Below are positions 45,578 to 57,500 of a stretch of DNA of 64,000 nt, in pieces. Position 1 is the stretch's first letter. The number at the start of each line of letters is the position of its first letter. The DNA lies in assembly GCA_032871835.1 (NCBI GenBank), contig CM065297.1:94509052-94573051 (forward strand), given 5' to 3'. A model generated the notes under the pieces. The model was not told the origin of the DNA, ran no database searches, and worked only from the letters and a program-made list of their open reading frames with translations. The stretch is from Dipteronia dyeriana (Eukaryota > Streptophyta > Magnoliopsida > Sapindales > Sapindaceae). A program made the translations under genes and the position numbers.

Positions 45578-46575
45578 TTATTCACTCTCCTGGTCCCATT
45601 TCATGTTTCTTCCCTGCTTAATGGCTTTGAAGAATGGGAGACACTTATCGATAGACCGAGAAATGAACCTGTTGAGCACTGCTACCTGCCCTGTCAAGAC
45701 TTGAACCTGTTTAAGTGACATGGGGGACTCTAGATACAGGATAGCCTTAATATTTTCTGGGTTAGCCTCTATGCCTCTCCCATGGACCATGAAGCCCAGA
45801 AACTTTACGCAGTCACCATAAAGGTGCATTTGGAGGGGTTCAATCTCATATGGTTCTCAATTAAAATTATGAAGGTTCTGTGAAGGTCGCCTAGATGGCC
45901 TTCAGGGGTTGATGACTTAGTTATCATGTCGTCGATGTACACATCCATTGATCTTCCAATTTCGGGTTTGAAAAGCCGATTGACTAACCGTTGATATGTA
46001 GCTCTTACATTCTTAAACCCGAAAAGCATCACCTTGTAGCAATACAGACCCTGTTCGGTGATGAAACTGGTCTTTTCCTGGTCGGCAGGGTGCATTACAA
46101 TTTAATTGTATCTTGAAAACAAGTCCATAAAGCTCAAGAGCTTGTTTCTAGAGGTGGAGTCAACTAACTGATCAATTTTTGGTAGAGGGAAACTTTCTTT
46201 CGGGCAAGCCCAGTTGAGGTTGGTATAATCGATGCACATGGGCCACTTCTCATTTGCCTTTGTGACCATGACTACATTGGAGATCCATTTGGGGTAGCGT
46301 GCTTCTCTGATGAAGCCTGCTTGAGTCAAGTTGTTCACTTCTTCCTAAGCCGCATCATTTCTTTTGGTGTTGAAGTGACGCCTTTTTTGTTTGATGGGCT
46401 TGAAGGTCGGATCCATTGCCAATCGGTGAGCAACCAAAGTCATCGAGATCCCAGGCATCTCATCGTGGCTCCAAGAGAAGATGTCATTGAACTCTCTGAG
46501 AAGCCCGACCAAACTCTTCTTCACTCCAGGCTCAAGGGTGGCTCTGACCTTGACGACCTTTGAAAGATCTTTTTT
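45578..46575 (-). pseudogene. pol: Reverse transcriptase of element B
   Basis: Blocks: 46102-46338 (FIREARYPKWISNVVMVTKA, MCIDYTNLNWACPKES, LLSFMDLFS), 45805-46095 (TSFITEQGLYCYKVMLFGFK and the catalytic VYIDDMITKSS) and 45578-45829 (FLGFMVHGRGIEANPENIKA, ALNRFISRSIDKCLPFFKA). Frameshifts lie between blocks; a TAA/TAT change breaks FSGYNQ. The active Asp pair is unaffected. Confidence 0.88.
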
Positions 46576-47463
46576 TCAAAGGGACACTTCTTCTAGCTCA
46601 TCCATAAGACGTCCACTAGCCCATTCCCTTCTCTGCTCCTCCTCGTCCGGTACCACTAGGTAATCCTCTGGGTGATTTATGGGTTCTACATCTTCCAGGG
46701 TCAATACAGGTGTTTCCCCATCCTTGATCGTTGTTACCTTGGCAAGTTGTTTTGCTAGAGCTGCTGGGTTGACAGACACTGCATAACATCTCCTGGTTGC
46801 TTGTTGGTCACCCCGTACTTCCCCAACCTTGTCTCCTACTGGGAACTTCAGGACGTTGTGGTAAATGGATATGACCCCTTTTAAGGATGGTAAAAATGGC
46901 TTGCCTAATATTGTATTGTAGGCCGAGGGGGTATCCACTATCACGAAGTCTATCATGACATTCTATTGAAGAGGTATGACTCCAATGATTACTGGCAGGA
47001 TTTTTGATCCCACGGGTATGATTGAGTCTCTAGTTAATCCATACAGCGTGGTAGTGCAACTATTGTAACACTACTGTTTCAAGTTCAGTTTTTCCAAGGT
47101 GTCTTTAAATAGGACATCGATGTTGCTGCCTGTGTCGACGAGCACACGGTGTAGCATGCAGTTTGCAATTTGTACCATGATTACCATGGGATCGTTATAG
47201 GGTTGCACGGTGTTGTAGACATCTAATTCAGTGAAAATGATCTGTAACACCTGGGAAGGGTTCTTCGGGCTCTTGTCCACCTTGAAGATACCCCACCCTT
47301 CGTCCACACGAGGGACTTTCCTTACGTGGTTTTTCCTAGAATTATTAGAGGTGCCAGCCAGAGCGGGCCCTCCGTTGATGGTATGTACTGTCTGGATTTG
47401 CTGCATCAGATCCGCCTGCTCCCTCTTCCTTTTCTCAACATGTTCGTGGATCTCGGCTTGCAC
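46576..47463 (-). pseudogene. pol: Protease region of element B
   Basis: Retropepsin-type aspartic protease cutting the polyprotein. Open 47071-47463 with a Lys/Glu-rich start, WGIFKVDKSPKNPSQ, DVYNTVQPYNDPMVIMVQIA and VLVDTGSNIDVLFKDTLEKL, an intact DTG. The rest (46576-46956) has VIVDTPSAYNTILGKPFLPS and KGVISIYHNVLKFPVGD, followed by an acidic linker to RT. A single stop (Gln to TAG) in the tract before 46956 breaks it. Of the window's protease copies, this and H keep DTG. Confidence 0.87.
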
Positions 47464-49143
47464 TTCTTTTCCAGTCTGGATGTTATCCCTGACTTGCGGT
47501 AAGAATTCTACCTAACATCCTCCTCTTATCAAAGCCTCGATCTGATTTTATAGGTTATAGCACTCTGAAGTGTTGTGTCCCACATCTTGTGAAAGTTACA
47601 ATACTTATAACGATTCCTCTTTTCGACAGGGGCTATCATGGGTGCGGGCGCTTTTAGCAACCCTTTGTCCCGAATGGCAAGATAGATTGTTTCACGGGAT
47701 ACATTTAAGGGGGTGTAATGATCATATCCTTTCTCATCTCGAGCTATCATGGCTACCATTCTGGGAGGAGGTGAAGCCCGCGGAGGAGTTCATTTTGCTG
47801 GATACCTTTTCGATTTGGGTTAAGAGATGGGGAAGCGATACGTCCACCTATTAGGAGGTCTGTTCTGGCTTTTTCTAAGATTGCTCTTGTTTGGGAGCTT
47901 CCTTCTTCTATCGTTTTACTGCTCTCATATCGTCATGTTCCATCTTGACCTTGAGTTGTTCGTCGACTTCAATCTGCTCTAGAGCTCGATCATAGGCTTC
48001 TTGAAATGTCTCTGCGGGTCGCTTGGCAAATGACCGGAGTAGCTTGCTCGCCCACAAGTTCCCCTTGAAATTGCTGAGGGTTTTTGTCTCAGTGAAGACC
48101 CCCATTTGGATGACTTACTTATGAAAGTTTCCCCTCTCTCTTGGATCACGTACTGTAGATGGATTGGATCCTTCAATCATGGCTTAACTCCTTGGAATTA
48201 CGAGCAGAAATTAGTTGACAGCTCTATAAAGAAATCCACACTGCCAGCGGGTAGCTTTCTAAACAAGGTCGTAGCGTAATTTGTCGGTGTAGTTGGGAAC
48301 ATCAGACACATAACGACCTTGGTCATGTTCTGGACCTTCATCTGTTGAACGAAACTCTCAAGTAGCTCAACGATCCTCTGTCCCGAAGAATCTATTAGTC
48401 AGCATTTTTTTTGAGGGAGCTCCGCTTCACGGATCCTTCTGGTGAAGGGAGCACTCATCTAACTTAGAGGATCTTTCTTGTCCTCCTTGTACTTACCCTT
48501 CTTCATTTTCTAGATCTTTTTCTGAAGCTCTGCCAACTGGTATCTCAGGCGCTTGCTCTCAGGTATCCCTGAATTAATCTCAGACTCCTTACTGTCAGAC
48601 CCTTTTGATGAGCTGGCGACCTCTATCTGATTCCTTCTTCGGAGGGGATTTTCCTGGAGGCTTTGCTGGCTTTCTTTCGTTCTTTCCATCCCGAACATTC
48701 CTCCTTGAAGTCGCTGGGTGAAGAAACTCTTGTTGCTCCCTGGGAAGGACAGCCACCGTAGACTTAACTTGCCTGGGTTGGTAACGTGGCGAAGCCTCAA
48801 GAACGGGGGGCATGGGCCTAACCTATCCCGGATCGAGGGTCAGGGTACAGTTCCATTACAGGTTGGCTCAGAGGGGTAGGTCCTAGGCCATCAAAAGTGG
48901 GTTGTCGAGTCCAGTCTTGCTTGGTTCTCCTTGGTTACAGAGATTTTCCATGAAGGCCGCCGCTTGTTTGTCAAGCTCGACCTGGCTTCCCATAGAAGGA
49001 TCCAAAACCCATACAGTGGCTGGCTAGTTTGGGACCTGGCCACGAAGCCCAGACTTTCTTCCTTTCTTCGGGACCTTTCGTGTCGACGCAGCTGAAGGCT
49101 GTCCAGATACACCTGGTTGTCCTTGGGAGGAGGGAAGCCTCAT
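47464..49143 (-). pseudogene. gag: Gag of element B
   Basis: Starts at the ATG whose complement is 49141-49143 (MRLPSSQGQPGVSGQPSAA, basic TRKVPKKGRKSGLRGQVPN and then a stop). The middle 48510-48813 has PPVLEASPRYQPRQVKST. The core in 47908-48176 is broken into RSFAKRPAETFQEAYDRALE and FKGNLWASKLL. The knuckle area 47529-47759 reads NRYKYCNFHK and then shifts frame, leaving part of the Cys/His set. Several frameshifts. The product would be the nucleocapsid precursor. Confidence 0.8.
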
Positions 49144-49189
49144 GACTCTTGTAAAATAACAAACTTGTGAATATAAAGATGGTGGTGTG

Positions 49190-49217
49190 AGAGTTTCCCA
49201 CAGATGGCACCAAAAAG
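49190..49217 (-). promoter_or_regulatory. Primer-binding site of element B
   Basis: On the minus strand TTTTTGGTGCCATCTGTGGG then AAACTC follows the LTR end. It is the TGGTGCC...TGTGGGAA type, one or two C-to-T steps from the common TGGCGCCGTCTGTGGGAA form. Confidence 0.7.
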
Positions 49218-49591
49218 TGTTAACGGCAAATTTGCTCAAGATGAGAAATTCCAACTAACACCCTCGGGAGCACTACCATAGAGGTGGTGACCATGGTCAG
49301 TACCTTTGATACCTGACCTGCTTAGGTAGACACGAATGTTTGAATAAATATTATGATAGCAAACGAAAGCCTTATTATTGATTATACATGGTATATAGAA
49401 ATCCCTCGTATACGCTCTCAATCTCACTAATGCTTAGAAGGGTGGCAACCTCGTGCTTATCGAATAGTAGATACAAAGGTGGTTGTGTTCTGATCACAGA
49501 ATTTAGGTCTTGCCCAATTCATTTAATCTCTCGTTTTTTTCCTCTTTTCTTCTTCTATTTGTCCCTATTTATATCCGGTCTAAGTAGGTTT
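49218..49591 (-). repeat. 5' LTR of element B, first part (split by A)
   Basis: Plus strand starts TGTTAACGGCAAATTTGCTC and breaks at GTAGGTTT, where element A begins at 49592. It continues at 62057 with GTTTAAACTC. GTTT is duplicated. Confidence 0.93.
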
Positions 49592-50812
49592 TGTTAATTA
49601 TAAAATTTGGCTAGAGGTCAAAGAGAAACTTTCAACTTTCCTATCCCAAATCGAGTCCCGAAGTCGACATTCATGAAACCCCCGATGTACCATAAAACTA
49701 CCCTGTTAAAGTGTGAAGGGATCACCGGGCTTCAAAACTTTCAGGAAACAAGCTTGGCACCACCAGGATGAGCCCCTACGTGAACATTGGAATCCGATCT
49801 TCTCGAGCCCACCTATCTGGGAACCTCAGTTCTTGGGGTCAGGCTCCACAACCACCCTGTGAAAGCCAGGAGGGTCGCCAAGCTCAAGAAACATTCGAAA
49901 GAAGCCCGACAAGCAAAGTAAGCCCCCACCGGGTTAAGACTTTCAGAGGTCAAACTTGATTCATAGCCTGAACGAGAAGCCTATCAATCTCTCTGGAAGC
50001 CCGTTGTCCCATCCGTGATACGAGGAGGAAGAGGGTCTGTAAACGAATCAGATCCGTGTTACCTCCCAGGAATGCATACCAGGACGTTCTTTCCAAGCTT
50101 CCTAGAATAGAACTGAAGCATAGATCTATCTAACTCTACGAAGACTACAAACAGCTAGTCCAATGACCTCTAAGAAGAATCATGCCATGAGTACACACAA
50201 GATCATATCCACGTAATAACCAATATTTATGTGGAAGTCAAGAGTTTGATCCCAAAAAGGAAACAAACTTATCTTTGTCAACAGTATAATTGTTTTCGCT
50301 ATTTACTCGGAGTCAACAACTTTTAAATAAAGGATCCCGCCCGATAAGGGGGGAAAAAATTCATAGGATCGTGGTGGGATATCTGTGAATTCGAACCTAC
50401 TTTGACCAAATATAAGTAGGGCCAAGCATGGTAATAAGAGGGAGAGAAAATGAAAGAAAAGTATAGGAAAAAGAAAAGAGAGATGATATAACCAAATGGA
50501 GAGATCGACAAACGGTAAGAAAAGGGGGCCTAAATTCTGTGAACAGAACACGGCCACCGAAATATCCACTATTCGACAAGCAAAATGTTACCACCTTCCT
50601 ACGGTCTAGAGAGACTGTGAGAATATGGAAGAGAGAATCCTGTCTATCACAAATAATCAATAATAAAGCCTCCACTTGCTATTGTTATACAAACATTCAT
50701 TTTTATCTAAGCAGGTAAGGGATCAAAAGTAACGACCAGCCACCATCTCAGCGCTAGTGGTCTCGAGGGCGTTAGTCGGAATTTCTCATATTGAGCAAAT
50801 TTCCCGTTAACA
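49592..50812 (+). repeat. 5' LTR of element A
   Basis: TGTTAATTATAAAATTTGGC to GAGCAAATTTCCCGTTAACA. TATA box TATAAGTA at 50411-50418, preceded by TACTTTGACCAAA and followed by GGGCCAAGCATGG. It is very similar to the 3' LTR at 60895. Confidence 0.93.
50411..50418 (+). promoter_or_regulatory. TATA box of the A LTR promoter
   Basis: TATAAGTA in a context (GACCAAATATAAGTAGGGCC) shared with E (TATAAATA at 28391) and with the reverse-complement LTRs of B, G and the solo copy. The 3' LTR counterpart is at 61660-61667. Confidence 0.6.
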
Positions 50813-50817
50813 CTTTC

Positions 50818-50840
50818 TGGCACCGTCTATGGGAAACTCC
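50818..50840 (+). promoter_or_regulatory. Primer-binding site of element A
   Basis: TGGCACCGTCTATGGGAAAC, five bases after the LTR. It belongs to the TGGCGCCGTCTGTGGGAA-type sites of Tat elements. Confidence 0.75.
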
Positions 50841-50886
50841 CACACCACCATCTTTACATAAACAAGTTTGTTGTTTTACAGGAATC

Positions 50887-52650
50887 ATGAGGCTTCGCTC
50901 CTCCTAAGGACAGCCAGGCGTATCGGGACAACCTTATGTTACGTCGACAAGAAAGGTCCAGAAGAAAGGGAGAAAATCTGGGCTCCATAACCAGGTTCCA
51001 GACCAGCCAGCCACTGTGCTAGATTTGGATTCCTCTAAGGGAAACCAGGTCAAGCTTGACCAACAAGCGGCGGCCTTCGTAGAAAACGTCCGCCTTCGAC
51101 TGCTCGCTGAGGGTATTACAATCCAGCAAGCAAACCTCTGCAATCGAGGGGAGTCATGCAGGCCTAGAGCTAAGCAACCCGCCGTTGATCACTTAAGACC
51201 TACCCCTCCGGAGTCAGCTCGTAATAGAACGAGACTCCCACCCTCGATCCAGGATAGGTTAGGGCCCATGCCCCCTGTTTTTGAAGCGCTGCCACGCTAT
51301 CAACCCAGGCAAGTCAAGTCCGCGACAGACATCCTTCCCCAAAAGCGGGGAGAGTTTCTCCACCCATCGAATTCAAGGAGGGAAGTCTGAGCTAGGAAGG
51401 AAGAGAGTCAGCAAAGCCCTTAGGCAAACCACCTCCGATGAAGGAATTAGGTAGAGGTCGCTAGCTCGTCAGAGAGGTCTGACAATGAGGAGATAGAGAT
51501 ATACTCAAGGAAACCCAAGAACAAACGCCTGAGAGATCAGTTGGCAGAGTTCAGAGAGAGGTCCAACTGATGAAGAAGGGGAAGTACAAGGAGGATAAGT
51601 AAGATCCACTAAGTGAAATGAATTCTCCATTTACCAGAAGAATGCTCCCCCCAAAATTCTAAATACCGACTGACAGATTCTCTGGAACTGAGGATCTATT
51701 GAGCCACTTAGAAAGCACCGTTCAACAAATAGAGGTCCAAAACACGACCAGTGCCGCTAGGTGTCGAATGTTTCCAACTGCGTTGACGGATTACGCTAAG
51801 ACCTGGTTTAGAAAGCTACAAGTTGGCAGTGTGGATTCCCTCACGAACCTATCAACCTATTTCTACTAATAATTCCAGGGAGTTAAACCCCGATTGAAGA
51901 ACCCAATCCATCTACAGTATGTTATCCGGGAGAGAGGGGAAACCCTCCGGGCTTATGTCGAATGTTTCCATAAGGAAGTCATCCAGATGGGGGTCTTCAC
52001 CGAGAAAGAAACCCTCACAAACTTCAGAAAGAACCTATGGGTAGGCAACCTTTTCCGATCCTTTGCCAAGAGACCTCCTGAAACCTACCAAGAAGCATAT
52101 GATCGGGCTATGGTACAAATTGAAGTCGATGAACAACTCAAGGTCAAGATGGAACACGACGACATGAGTGCCGTAAAGCGACAGAAGAAGGAAGCTCTCA
52201 AACCCGAGCCAGCTCAGAAAAGCCAGAACAAACCCCCTAACAGGTCGACGTATCGCTTCCCAATTTCTCATCCTAGATCGAAAAGATATCAAGAAAAACG
52301 AACTCCTCCGCAAGCTTTACCTCCTTCCAGAACAGTGGCTTAATAGCTCGAGATGAGAGGGGGTATGATTTTTGCACCCCCTTAAATGTATCCCGTGAAA
52401 CAGTCTGTCTCGCCATTCATTATATGGGTTTACTTGCTACAGAAGCCCGCTTCTATGAAAACCCCGGTCGATAAGAGAAATCGTTATAAATACTGTGACT
52501 TTAACGAGGACGTGGGGCACAGCACTTCAGAGTGCTACAACATGCGGAATCAGATCGAGGCTTTGATAAGAGAAGGAAGCATGGTGGAATTCTTACTGCA
52601 AGTCAGGGAGAACATCCAGACTGAAAGGGAAGTGCAAGCTGAGATCCGCT
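50887..52650 (+). pseudogene. gag: Gag of element A
   Basis: The ATG at 50887 starts MRLRSS and then a TAA (CAA in B), so the first segment is stopped after six codons. The frame resumes with 51016-51390 (DQQAAAFVENVRLRLLAEGI, PPVFEALPRYQPRQVKSATD). The core is open in 51894-52343 (NPIHLQYVIRERGETLRAYV, FHKEVIQMGVFTEKETL, RSFAKRPPETYQEAYDRAM), then a basic tail. A zinc knuckle-like site in 52386-52652 (YCDFNEDVGHSTSECY) has lost its first His (Asn). Several stops in between. Confidence 0.85.
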
Positions 52651-53325
52651 AGCACGCCGAGAAGAGAAAGGGGAGCATGCGGACCTGATGCAACAAATTC
52701 AGATAATACTTACCATCAGCAGAGGACCTACTCTGGCTGGCACCTCCAACAATTTCGGGAAAAACCATGCAAGAAAAGTCCCTTATGTTGACGACGGGTG
52801 GGGTATCTTTAAGGTAGACCTGAGCCGGACCAATCCCTCTCAGTTGTCACAGATCATTTTCACCGAAGCGGATGTCTACAACACCGTGCAACCTCATGAT
52901 GATCCCATGCTGATCACAGTACATATTGACAACTGTATGGTACACCGTGTGCTCGTCGACACAGTTAGCAGCGTCGACATCTTATTTAAAGACACCTTGG
53001 AAAAACTGAACTTGAAGCAGTGGTGTTACAATAGTTGCACTACCACACTGTACGGGTTCACCGGGGACTCAATCATACCTGTGGGATCAAAAATCCTGCC
53101 AATGATCATTGGATCCACACCTCTCCAGCATAATATCATGACAGACTTCGTGGTGGTGGATGCCCATCGGCCTACAATACAATATTAAGAAGATCATTTT
53201 TATCATCCTTGAAATGGGTATTATCAATCTACCACAACTTAGTGAAGTTCCCAGTAGGAGACAAGGTAGGAGAAGTTCGGGGTGACCAGCAAGCAGCCAA
53301 CCCAACAACTATAGCAAAACAACTT
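52651..53325 (+). pseudogene. pol: Protease region of element A
   Basis: Open 52688-53188: GWGIFKVDLSRTNPSQLSQI, DVYNTVQPHDDPMLITVHID and VLVDTVSSVDILFKDTLEKL, in which the DTG catalytic triplet is DTV. Afterwards SKILPMIIGSTPLQHNIMTD and VVVDAHRPTIQY, then a frameshift at about 53170. The active-site Gly to Val change would be disabling. Confidence 0.87.
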
Positions 53326-54540
53326 GCCTCAGGTGACAACAATCCAAGATAAGGCAACCCCTGTATTGACCCTAGGAGATATAGGCCCTACCAATCACCC
53401 TGAGGATTACCCCATAGTGCTAGACAGAGAGGAACAGAGAAGGGAATGGGCTAGCGGCCATCCAGTGGATAAGTTAGAAGAGATTCCTGTCCGAGTGGGC
53501 GATCCCTCGAAGGTCTTCAAAATCGGAGCAACCCTTGAGCCGGGGGTGAAAGAGGGTTTGATCACGCTCCTCATAGAGTTCAGTGACATTTTTGCTTGGA
53601 GTCCTGGTGAGATGCTTGGGATCTCGATGACATTTGTTGCTCATCGATTGGCAGTGGGTCCAACCTTCAAACCTATTAAACAAAAAAGTAGCCACTTCAA
53701 CGCTGAAAGAAATGTTGCGGTCCGAAAGAGGTGGACAAGTTAACCCAAGCGGGCTTCATCAGAGAGTAACGCTACCCTGAATGGATCGCCAACGGGGTCA
53801 TGGTCACAAAGGCGACCAGAAAATGGCGCATGTGCGTCAATTATACTTACCTCAACCGGGCATGCCCGAAAGACAGTTTTCCTCTACCAAAAGTTGATCA
53901 GTTAGTTGACTCCTCCTCTGGAAACAAGCTCATAAGCTTCATGGAAGTGTTTTTGGGGTACAATCAATTTTGATGCACCCCGCTGACCAGGAAAAGACCA
54001 GTTTTATCACCGGGTAGGGTCTGTATTACTATAAGGTGATGCCTTTCCGGCTTAAGAACGTAGGAACTACATATCAACAGTTAGTCAATCGGCTGTTCAG
54101 GACTGAAATTGAAAGATCAATGGAGGTATACATCGATGATATGATCACCAAGTCATCAACCTTTGAAGGCCATCTAGACGACCTTTGCAGAACCTTCATG
54201 ATCTTAAGGAAAAACCAAATGAGATTAAGACCCCTCCAAATGCATCTTTAGGGGTGACCGCGGGAAGTTTTTGGGCTTCATGGTCCATGAAAGAGGCATA
54301 GAAGCTAACCCGGAAAAGATTAAGCCTATCCTGGATCTAGAGTTCCCCACGTCGCCTAAACAGGTTCAAGTCTTAATCGGGCAAGTAGCAGCGCTCAACA
54401 GGTTCATTTCTCGGTCCACCGATAAATGTCTCCCCTTTTTCAAATCCATTAAGCAGGGAAAAAACATGAAATGGGACCAAGAGAGTGAACAAGCTTTTCA
54501 AGCATTGAAAAAATACCTGTCAAGCCCTTCGCTACTGGTT
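53326..54540 (+). pseudogene. pol: Reverse transcriptase of element A
   Basis: 53324-53743 begins with the acidic linker (HPEDYPIVLDREEQRREWA) and has FSDIFAWSPGEMLGIS and HRLAVGPTFKPIKQK. A frameshift follows. The next block (53750-54000) has RKWRMCVNYTYLNRACPKDS and QLVDSSSGNKLISFMEVF. 54036-54251 contains the catalytic YIDD (54129-54140). 54271-54540 continues with KFLGFMVHERGIEANPEKI and ALNRFISRSTDKCLPFF. The catalytic pair of Asp is intact, but the enzyme cannot be made as one chain. Confidence 0.87.
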
Positions 54541-54965
54541 AAACCAAGCCCTGGAGAAGAGCTACAGATTTACTTAGCCGTTTTCGAAACTGCGGTTAGC
54601 GGGGCTTTAGTCAAGAAATATGGAGATAGGGTCCTGTGGTCTATCTACTACGTAAGTCATGCTTTAACCAAGCCCGAGAAGAACTATACCCTTTAAGTAA
54701 AGCTCGTTTATGCCTTGGTTACCTCGGTGAGGAAGCTCCGACCCTACTTACAGGCTTATTCGATAGCAGTGGTGACAAATCAACCCCTTCGTCAATTTTT
54801 GCAATGGCCTGATGTTTCCAGAAGATTGGTTTTGTGGGCCCTATAGCTCACCCAGTTTGATTTTAGGTATAAGCCTCGGACCACAATAAAAGCCCAGGCC
54901 CTAGCAGACTTTATAGCAGAGCTCTCGATTCCCCTAGGCCAAGCGACCTCCGCAGCAACAGACAT
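54541..54965 (+). pseudogene. pol: First RNase H of element A
   Basis: LQIYLAVFETAVSGALVKKY, SIYYVSHALTKPEKNYTL then a TAA, KLVYALVTSVRKLRPYLQAY, VVTNQPLRQFLQWPDVSRRL and LTQFDFRYKPRTTIKAQALA. This is the Ty3/gypsy RNase H fold. Two stops (54697, 54846) break it. Confidence 0.85.
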
Positions 54966-55385
54966 AACCCTTGATAAGGTCCCAGGGTTGGACAGCTGGC
55001 CGAAAGGTTGCAAGTCGTGGAACCTCTACACTGATGGAGCCTCTGGACAAACTGGGGGAGGAGCGGTCATAGTTCTAATCGACCTAGAAGGAACCAGGTG
55101 CTGTTACTGCTTCAAATTAATATTTAAAGCCACTAACAATAAGGCAGAGTACGAAACCCTTCTAGCCGGAATAAGGGCAGCCACGGAGCTCGGGGTTGAT
55201 TACCTGAATGTTAAGAGTGACTCATCGCTCGTAGTCAACCAAGTCTCCAAGGATTATAAAGCAAAAGGGGATAACATGATCGCTTACTTGAAGTTGGTTC
55301 AACAGCTCAGGGGCAAGTTTTAAGGATTCAAAATCGAGCAGGTACCTCGACAACATAATCGTCTAGCTGACGTCCTTGTCAAGTG
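54966..55385 (+). pseudogene. pol: Second RNase H of element A
   Basis: The open 54988-55323 (112 codons) is the best preserved copy: DSWPKGCKSWNLYTDGASGQ with Asp, KATNNKAEYETLLAGIRAAT with Glu, VKSDSSLVVNQVSKDYKAKG with Asp. It ends at KF then a TAA. It follows the first RNase H through an IPLGQATSAAT linker and precedes integrase. This fixes the element as Tat lineage. Confidence 0.88.
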
Positions 55386-56660
55386 ATCCCCTTACCTACC
55401 ACAGTGGCAGGTAAGGAAACTTATACCTTGGATCGACAACCATACTGGATGGATCCAATAGCTGATTATTTACAAGATGGGAAACTTCTCGGGGAGCCTG
55501 ACCAAGCTAGGAAAGTCAAAAGGCTGTCGGTCCTGTATTGTTAGGTTGATGGGCACCTATACAAGAGAGGAAGATCTCTTCCTCTGCTATAATGTTTACA
55601 CCTTAAAATGCCAAGTGGGCATTGGGAGAGGTTCATTCTAGGGAATGCGGAAACCACATTTGTGGGGAGGCTCTGCATATCAGGTACTCCGCATAGGGTA
55701 TTATTGGCCAACCATCAATCAAGACGTAAAGAGTCTTCGAGGCATGCCAGAAGGCCACAAACTTGAGTAACCTCCCCCCTGAGCGGTTGTCGTCCCTTAG
55801 CTCACAGTACCCCTTTGCTATTTGAGGAGTCGAATTTATCGGACCGCTTCCTACTGCTCCTGGTCAAGCCAAGCATGCTATCGTGGTAATTAGTTATTTC
55901 ACAAGATGGGTCGAAGCTGGACCGCTCTCCCAGATATCCGAAGAAAACACAACAAGGTTCATCAAAACTAATGTAGTTTGCAAGTTCGAAACCCCTCTTG
56001 TCATATAGCGGACCTCGAAAGCAGTTTGACAATGGTCAATTCAAAGATTTTTACGAAGGCTTGGGAATCGACCTTCGGCACGCTTCGGTAGCCCACCCTC
56101 AGACTAACGGGTTGGTAGAATCCACTAATAAAACCATTAAGAGGCTATTGAAGAAGAAGCTGTAGCAGAAAAAAGGCAGATGGGCCGTGGAGCTTCCCGA
56201 GGTCCTCTGCGGTTACCGTACCACAAGAAGAACAACCACCAGGGAAAATCCTTATTCTCTAGCCTTCGGGGTTGAAGCAGCTCTTCCCATCGAGCATAAA
56301 CTGACGTCTTTTAGGGCCCAACAGTTTGAATTAGGAAGCAACGAGGATAAGCTCCGAGCTAGCTTGGATCTCTTGGAAGAAAAGCAGGATCGAGCAGCTT
56401 AGAAAGTAGCGGTTTACCATAGCAGAATTGCCAGGTATTTTAACAGGAGGGTAAAATCCCAAAACTTTTAGGAAGGGGACCTAGTCCTTAAGAAAGTAAC
56501 GTTGAATACCAGGAAGAGGTCATACAGGGTCCTGGGGCCCAACTGGGAAATACCATACCTGGTAAAAGTGGTGATCCGTAATAGGGTATACAAACTCGAG
56601 GACATGAATGGCCGACCCATCGATCATACTTGGAATGCATATCACTTAAGAAAATTCTAA
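55386..56660 (+). pseudogene. pol: Integrase of element A
   Basis: Zinc region degraded (GNHICGEALHIRYSA-like text, frameshifted; CLRGMPEGHK). The core has EFIGPLP (first Asp lost), ADLESSLTMV-like frameshifted TDNG and then AHPQTNGLVESTNKTIKRLL with the Glu. 56187-56402 reads ELPEVLCGYRTTRRTTTREN, PIEHKLTSFRAQQFELGSNE and LDLLEEKQDRAA. The C-terminus is EGDLVLKKVTLNTRKRSYRV to NAYHLRKF with TAA at 56658-56660. Confidence 0.85.
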
Positions 56661-56740
56661 CCTTGAACAAGGGACTTATAAGCAGCCTAACTCCACCTAG
56701 CTTTAGTCTCCAGCAATAATGTACTCATTTCTTTTTTATC

Positions 56741-56746
56741 AATAAA
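56741..56746 (+). terminator. AATAAA after integrase in A
   Basis: AATAAA 80 bp after the integrase stop, followed by a TTTTTTCTCC run. It is conserved in B, C and G and marks a probable end for a sense gag-pol transcript before the repeats. Confidence 0.6.
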
Positions 56747-56879
56747 ACCTATTTTTTCTCCATCTACAACTATGTTCTACAATGATTTGGGTTTATATGG
56801 AAAATTCGATATTATCATTCCAAGATTAGGGGTTAGCCGTGGAAGCCCCCTCGCCACCTCTGATGTCTCAGCCGGGCAC

Positions 56880-57500
56880 AACCACCCGCCAATAGGGGCC
56901 TAAGTGTAAGATCATAGCTGCCATCCAGATCTCAAGACCAGAAAATAGCTAGATAACCCTTCTGATGCCTTGGTCAGGCTACCACCCCCAAGAAGGGTCT
57001 AAGTGTAAGAGCATAGTTGCCATCCAGATCTCGAGACGAAGAAATAGCTAGATAAGCCTTCTTGATGCCTTGGTCGGGCTACCACCCCTAAGAAGGGTCT
57101 GAGCGTAAGAGCATAGTTGCCATCCAGATTTTATAATCAGGAAATAGCTAGATAAGCCCTCCTGATGCCTTGGTCGGGCTACCACCCCTAAGAAGGGTCT
57201 AAGTGTAACAGCATAGTTGCCTTCCAGATTTTGAGACCATGAAATAGCTCGATAGCCCTCATAATGCCTTGGTCGGGCTACCACCTCCAAGAAGGGTCTG
57301 AGTGTAAGAGCATAGTTGCCAGCTAGATCTTGAAGATCAGGAAATAGCTAGATAGCCCTCATGATGCCTTGGTCGATATAGCCCTCATGATGCCTTGGTC
57401 GGGTTATCGTTCCCCAAGAAAGACTCAAATTTAAGAGCGCGGTAGCCCTCCCAGCCTAAGAGAAGGCTAGATAGTTCTTCTTGATACCTCATTCAGGCTA
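56880..57500. repeat. ~100 bp tandem repeats in A
   Basis: Six monomers in reverse orientation (GCCTTGGTCGGGCTACCACC, GTAAGAGCATAGTTGCC, GAAATAGCTAGATA); GATGCCTTGG starts at 57064 and 57164, a 100 bp period. Orientation relative to integrase is the same as in B, C and G. Confidence 0.88.
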
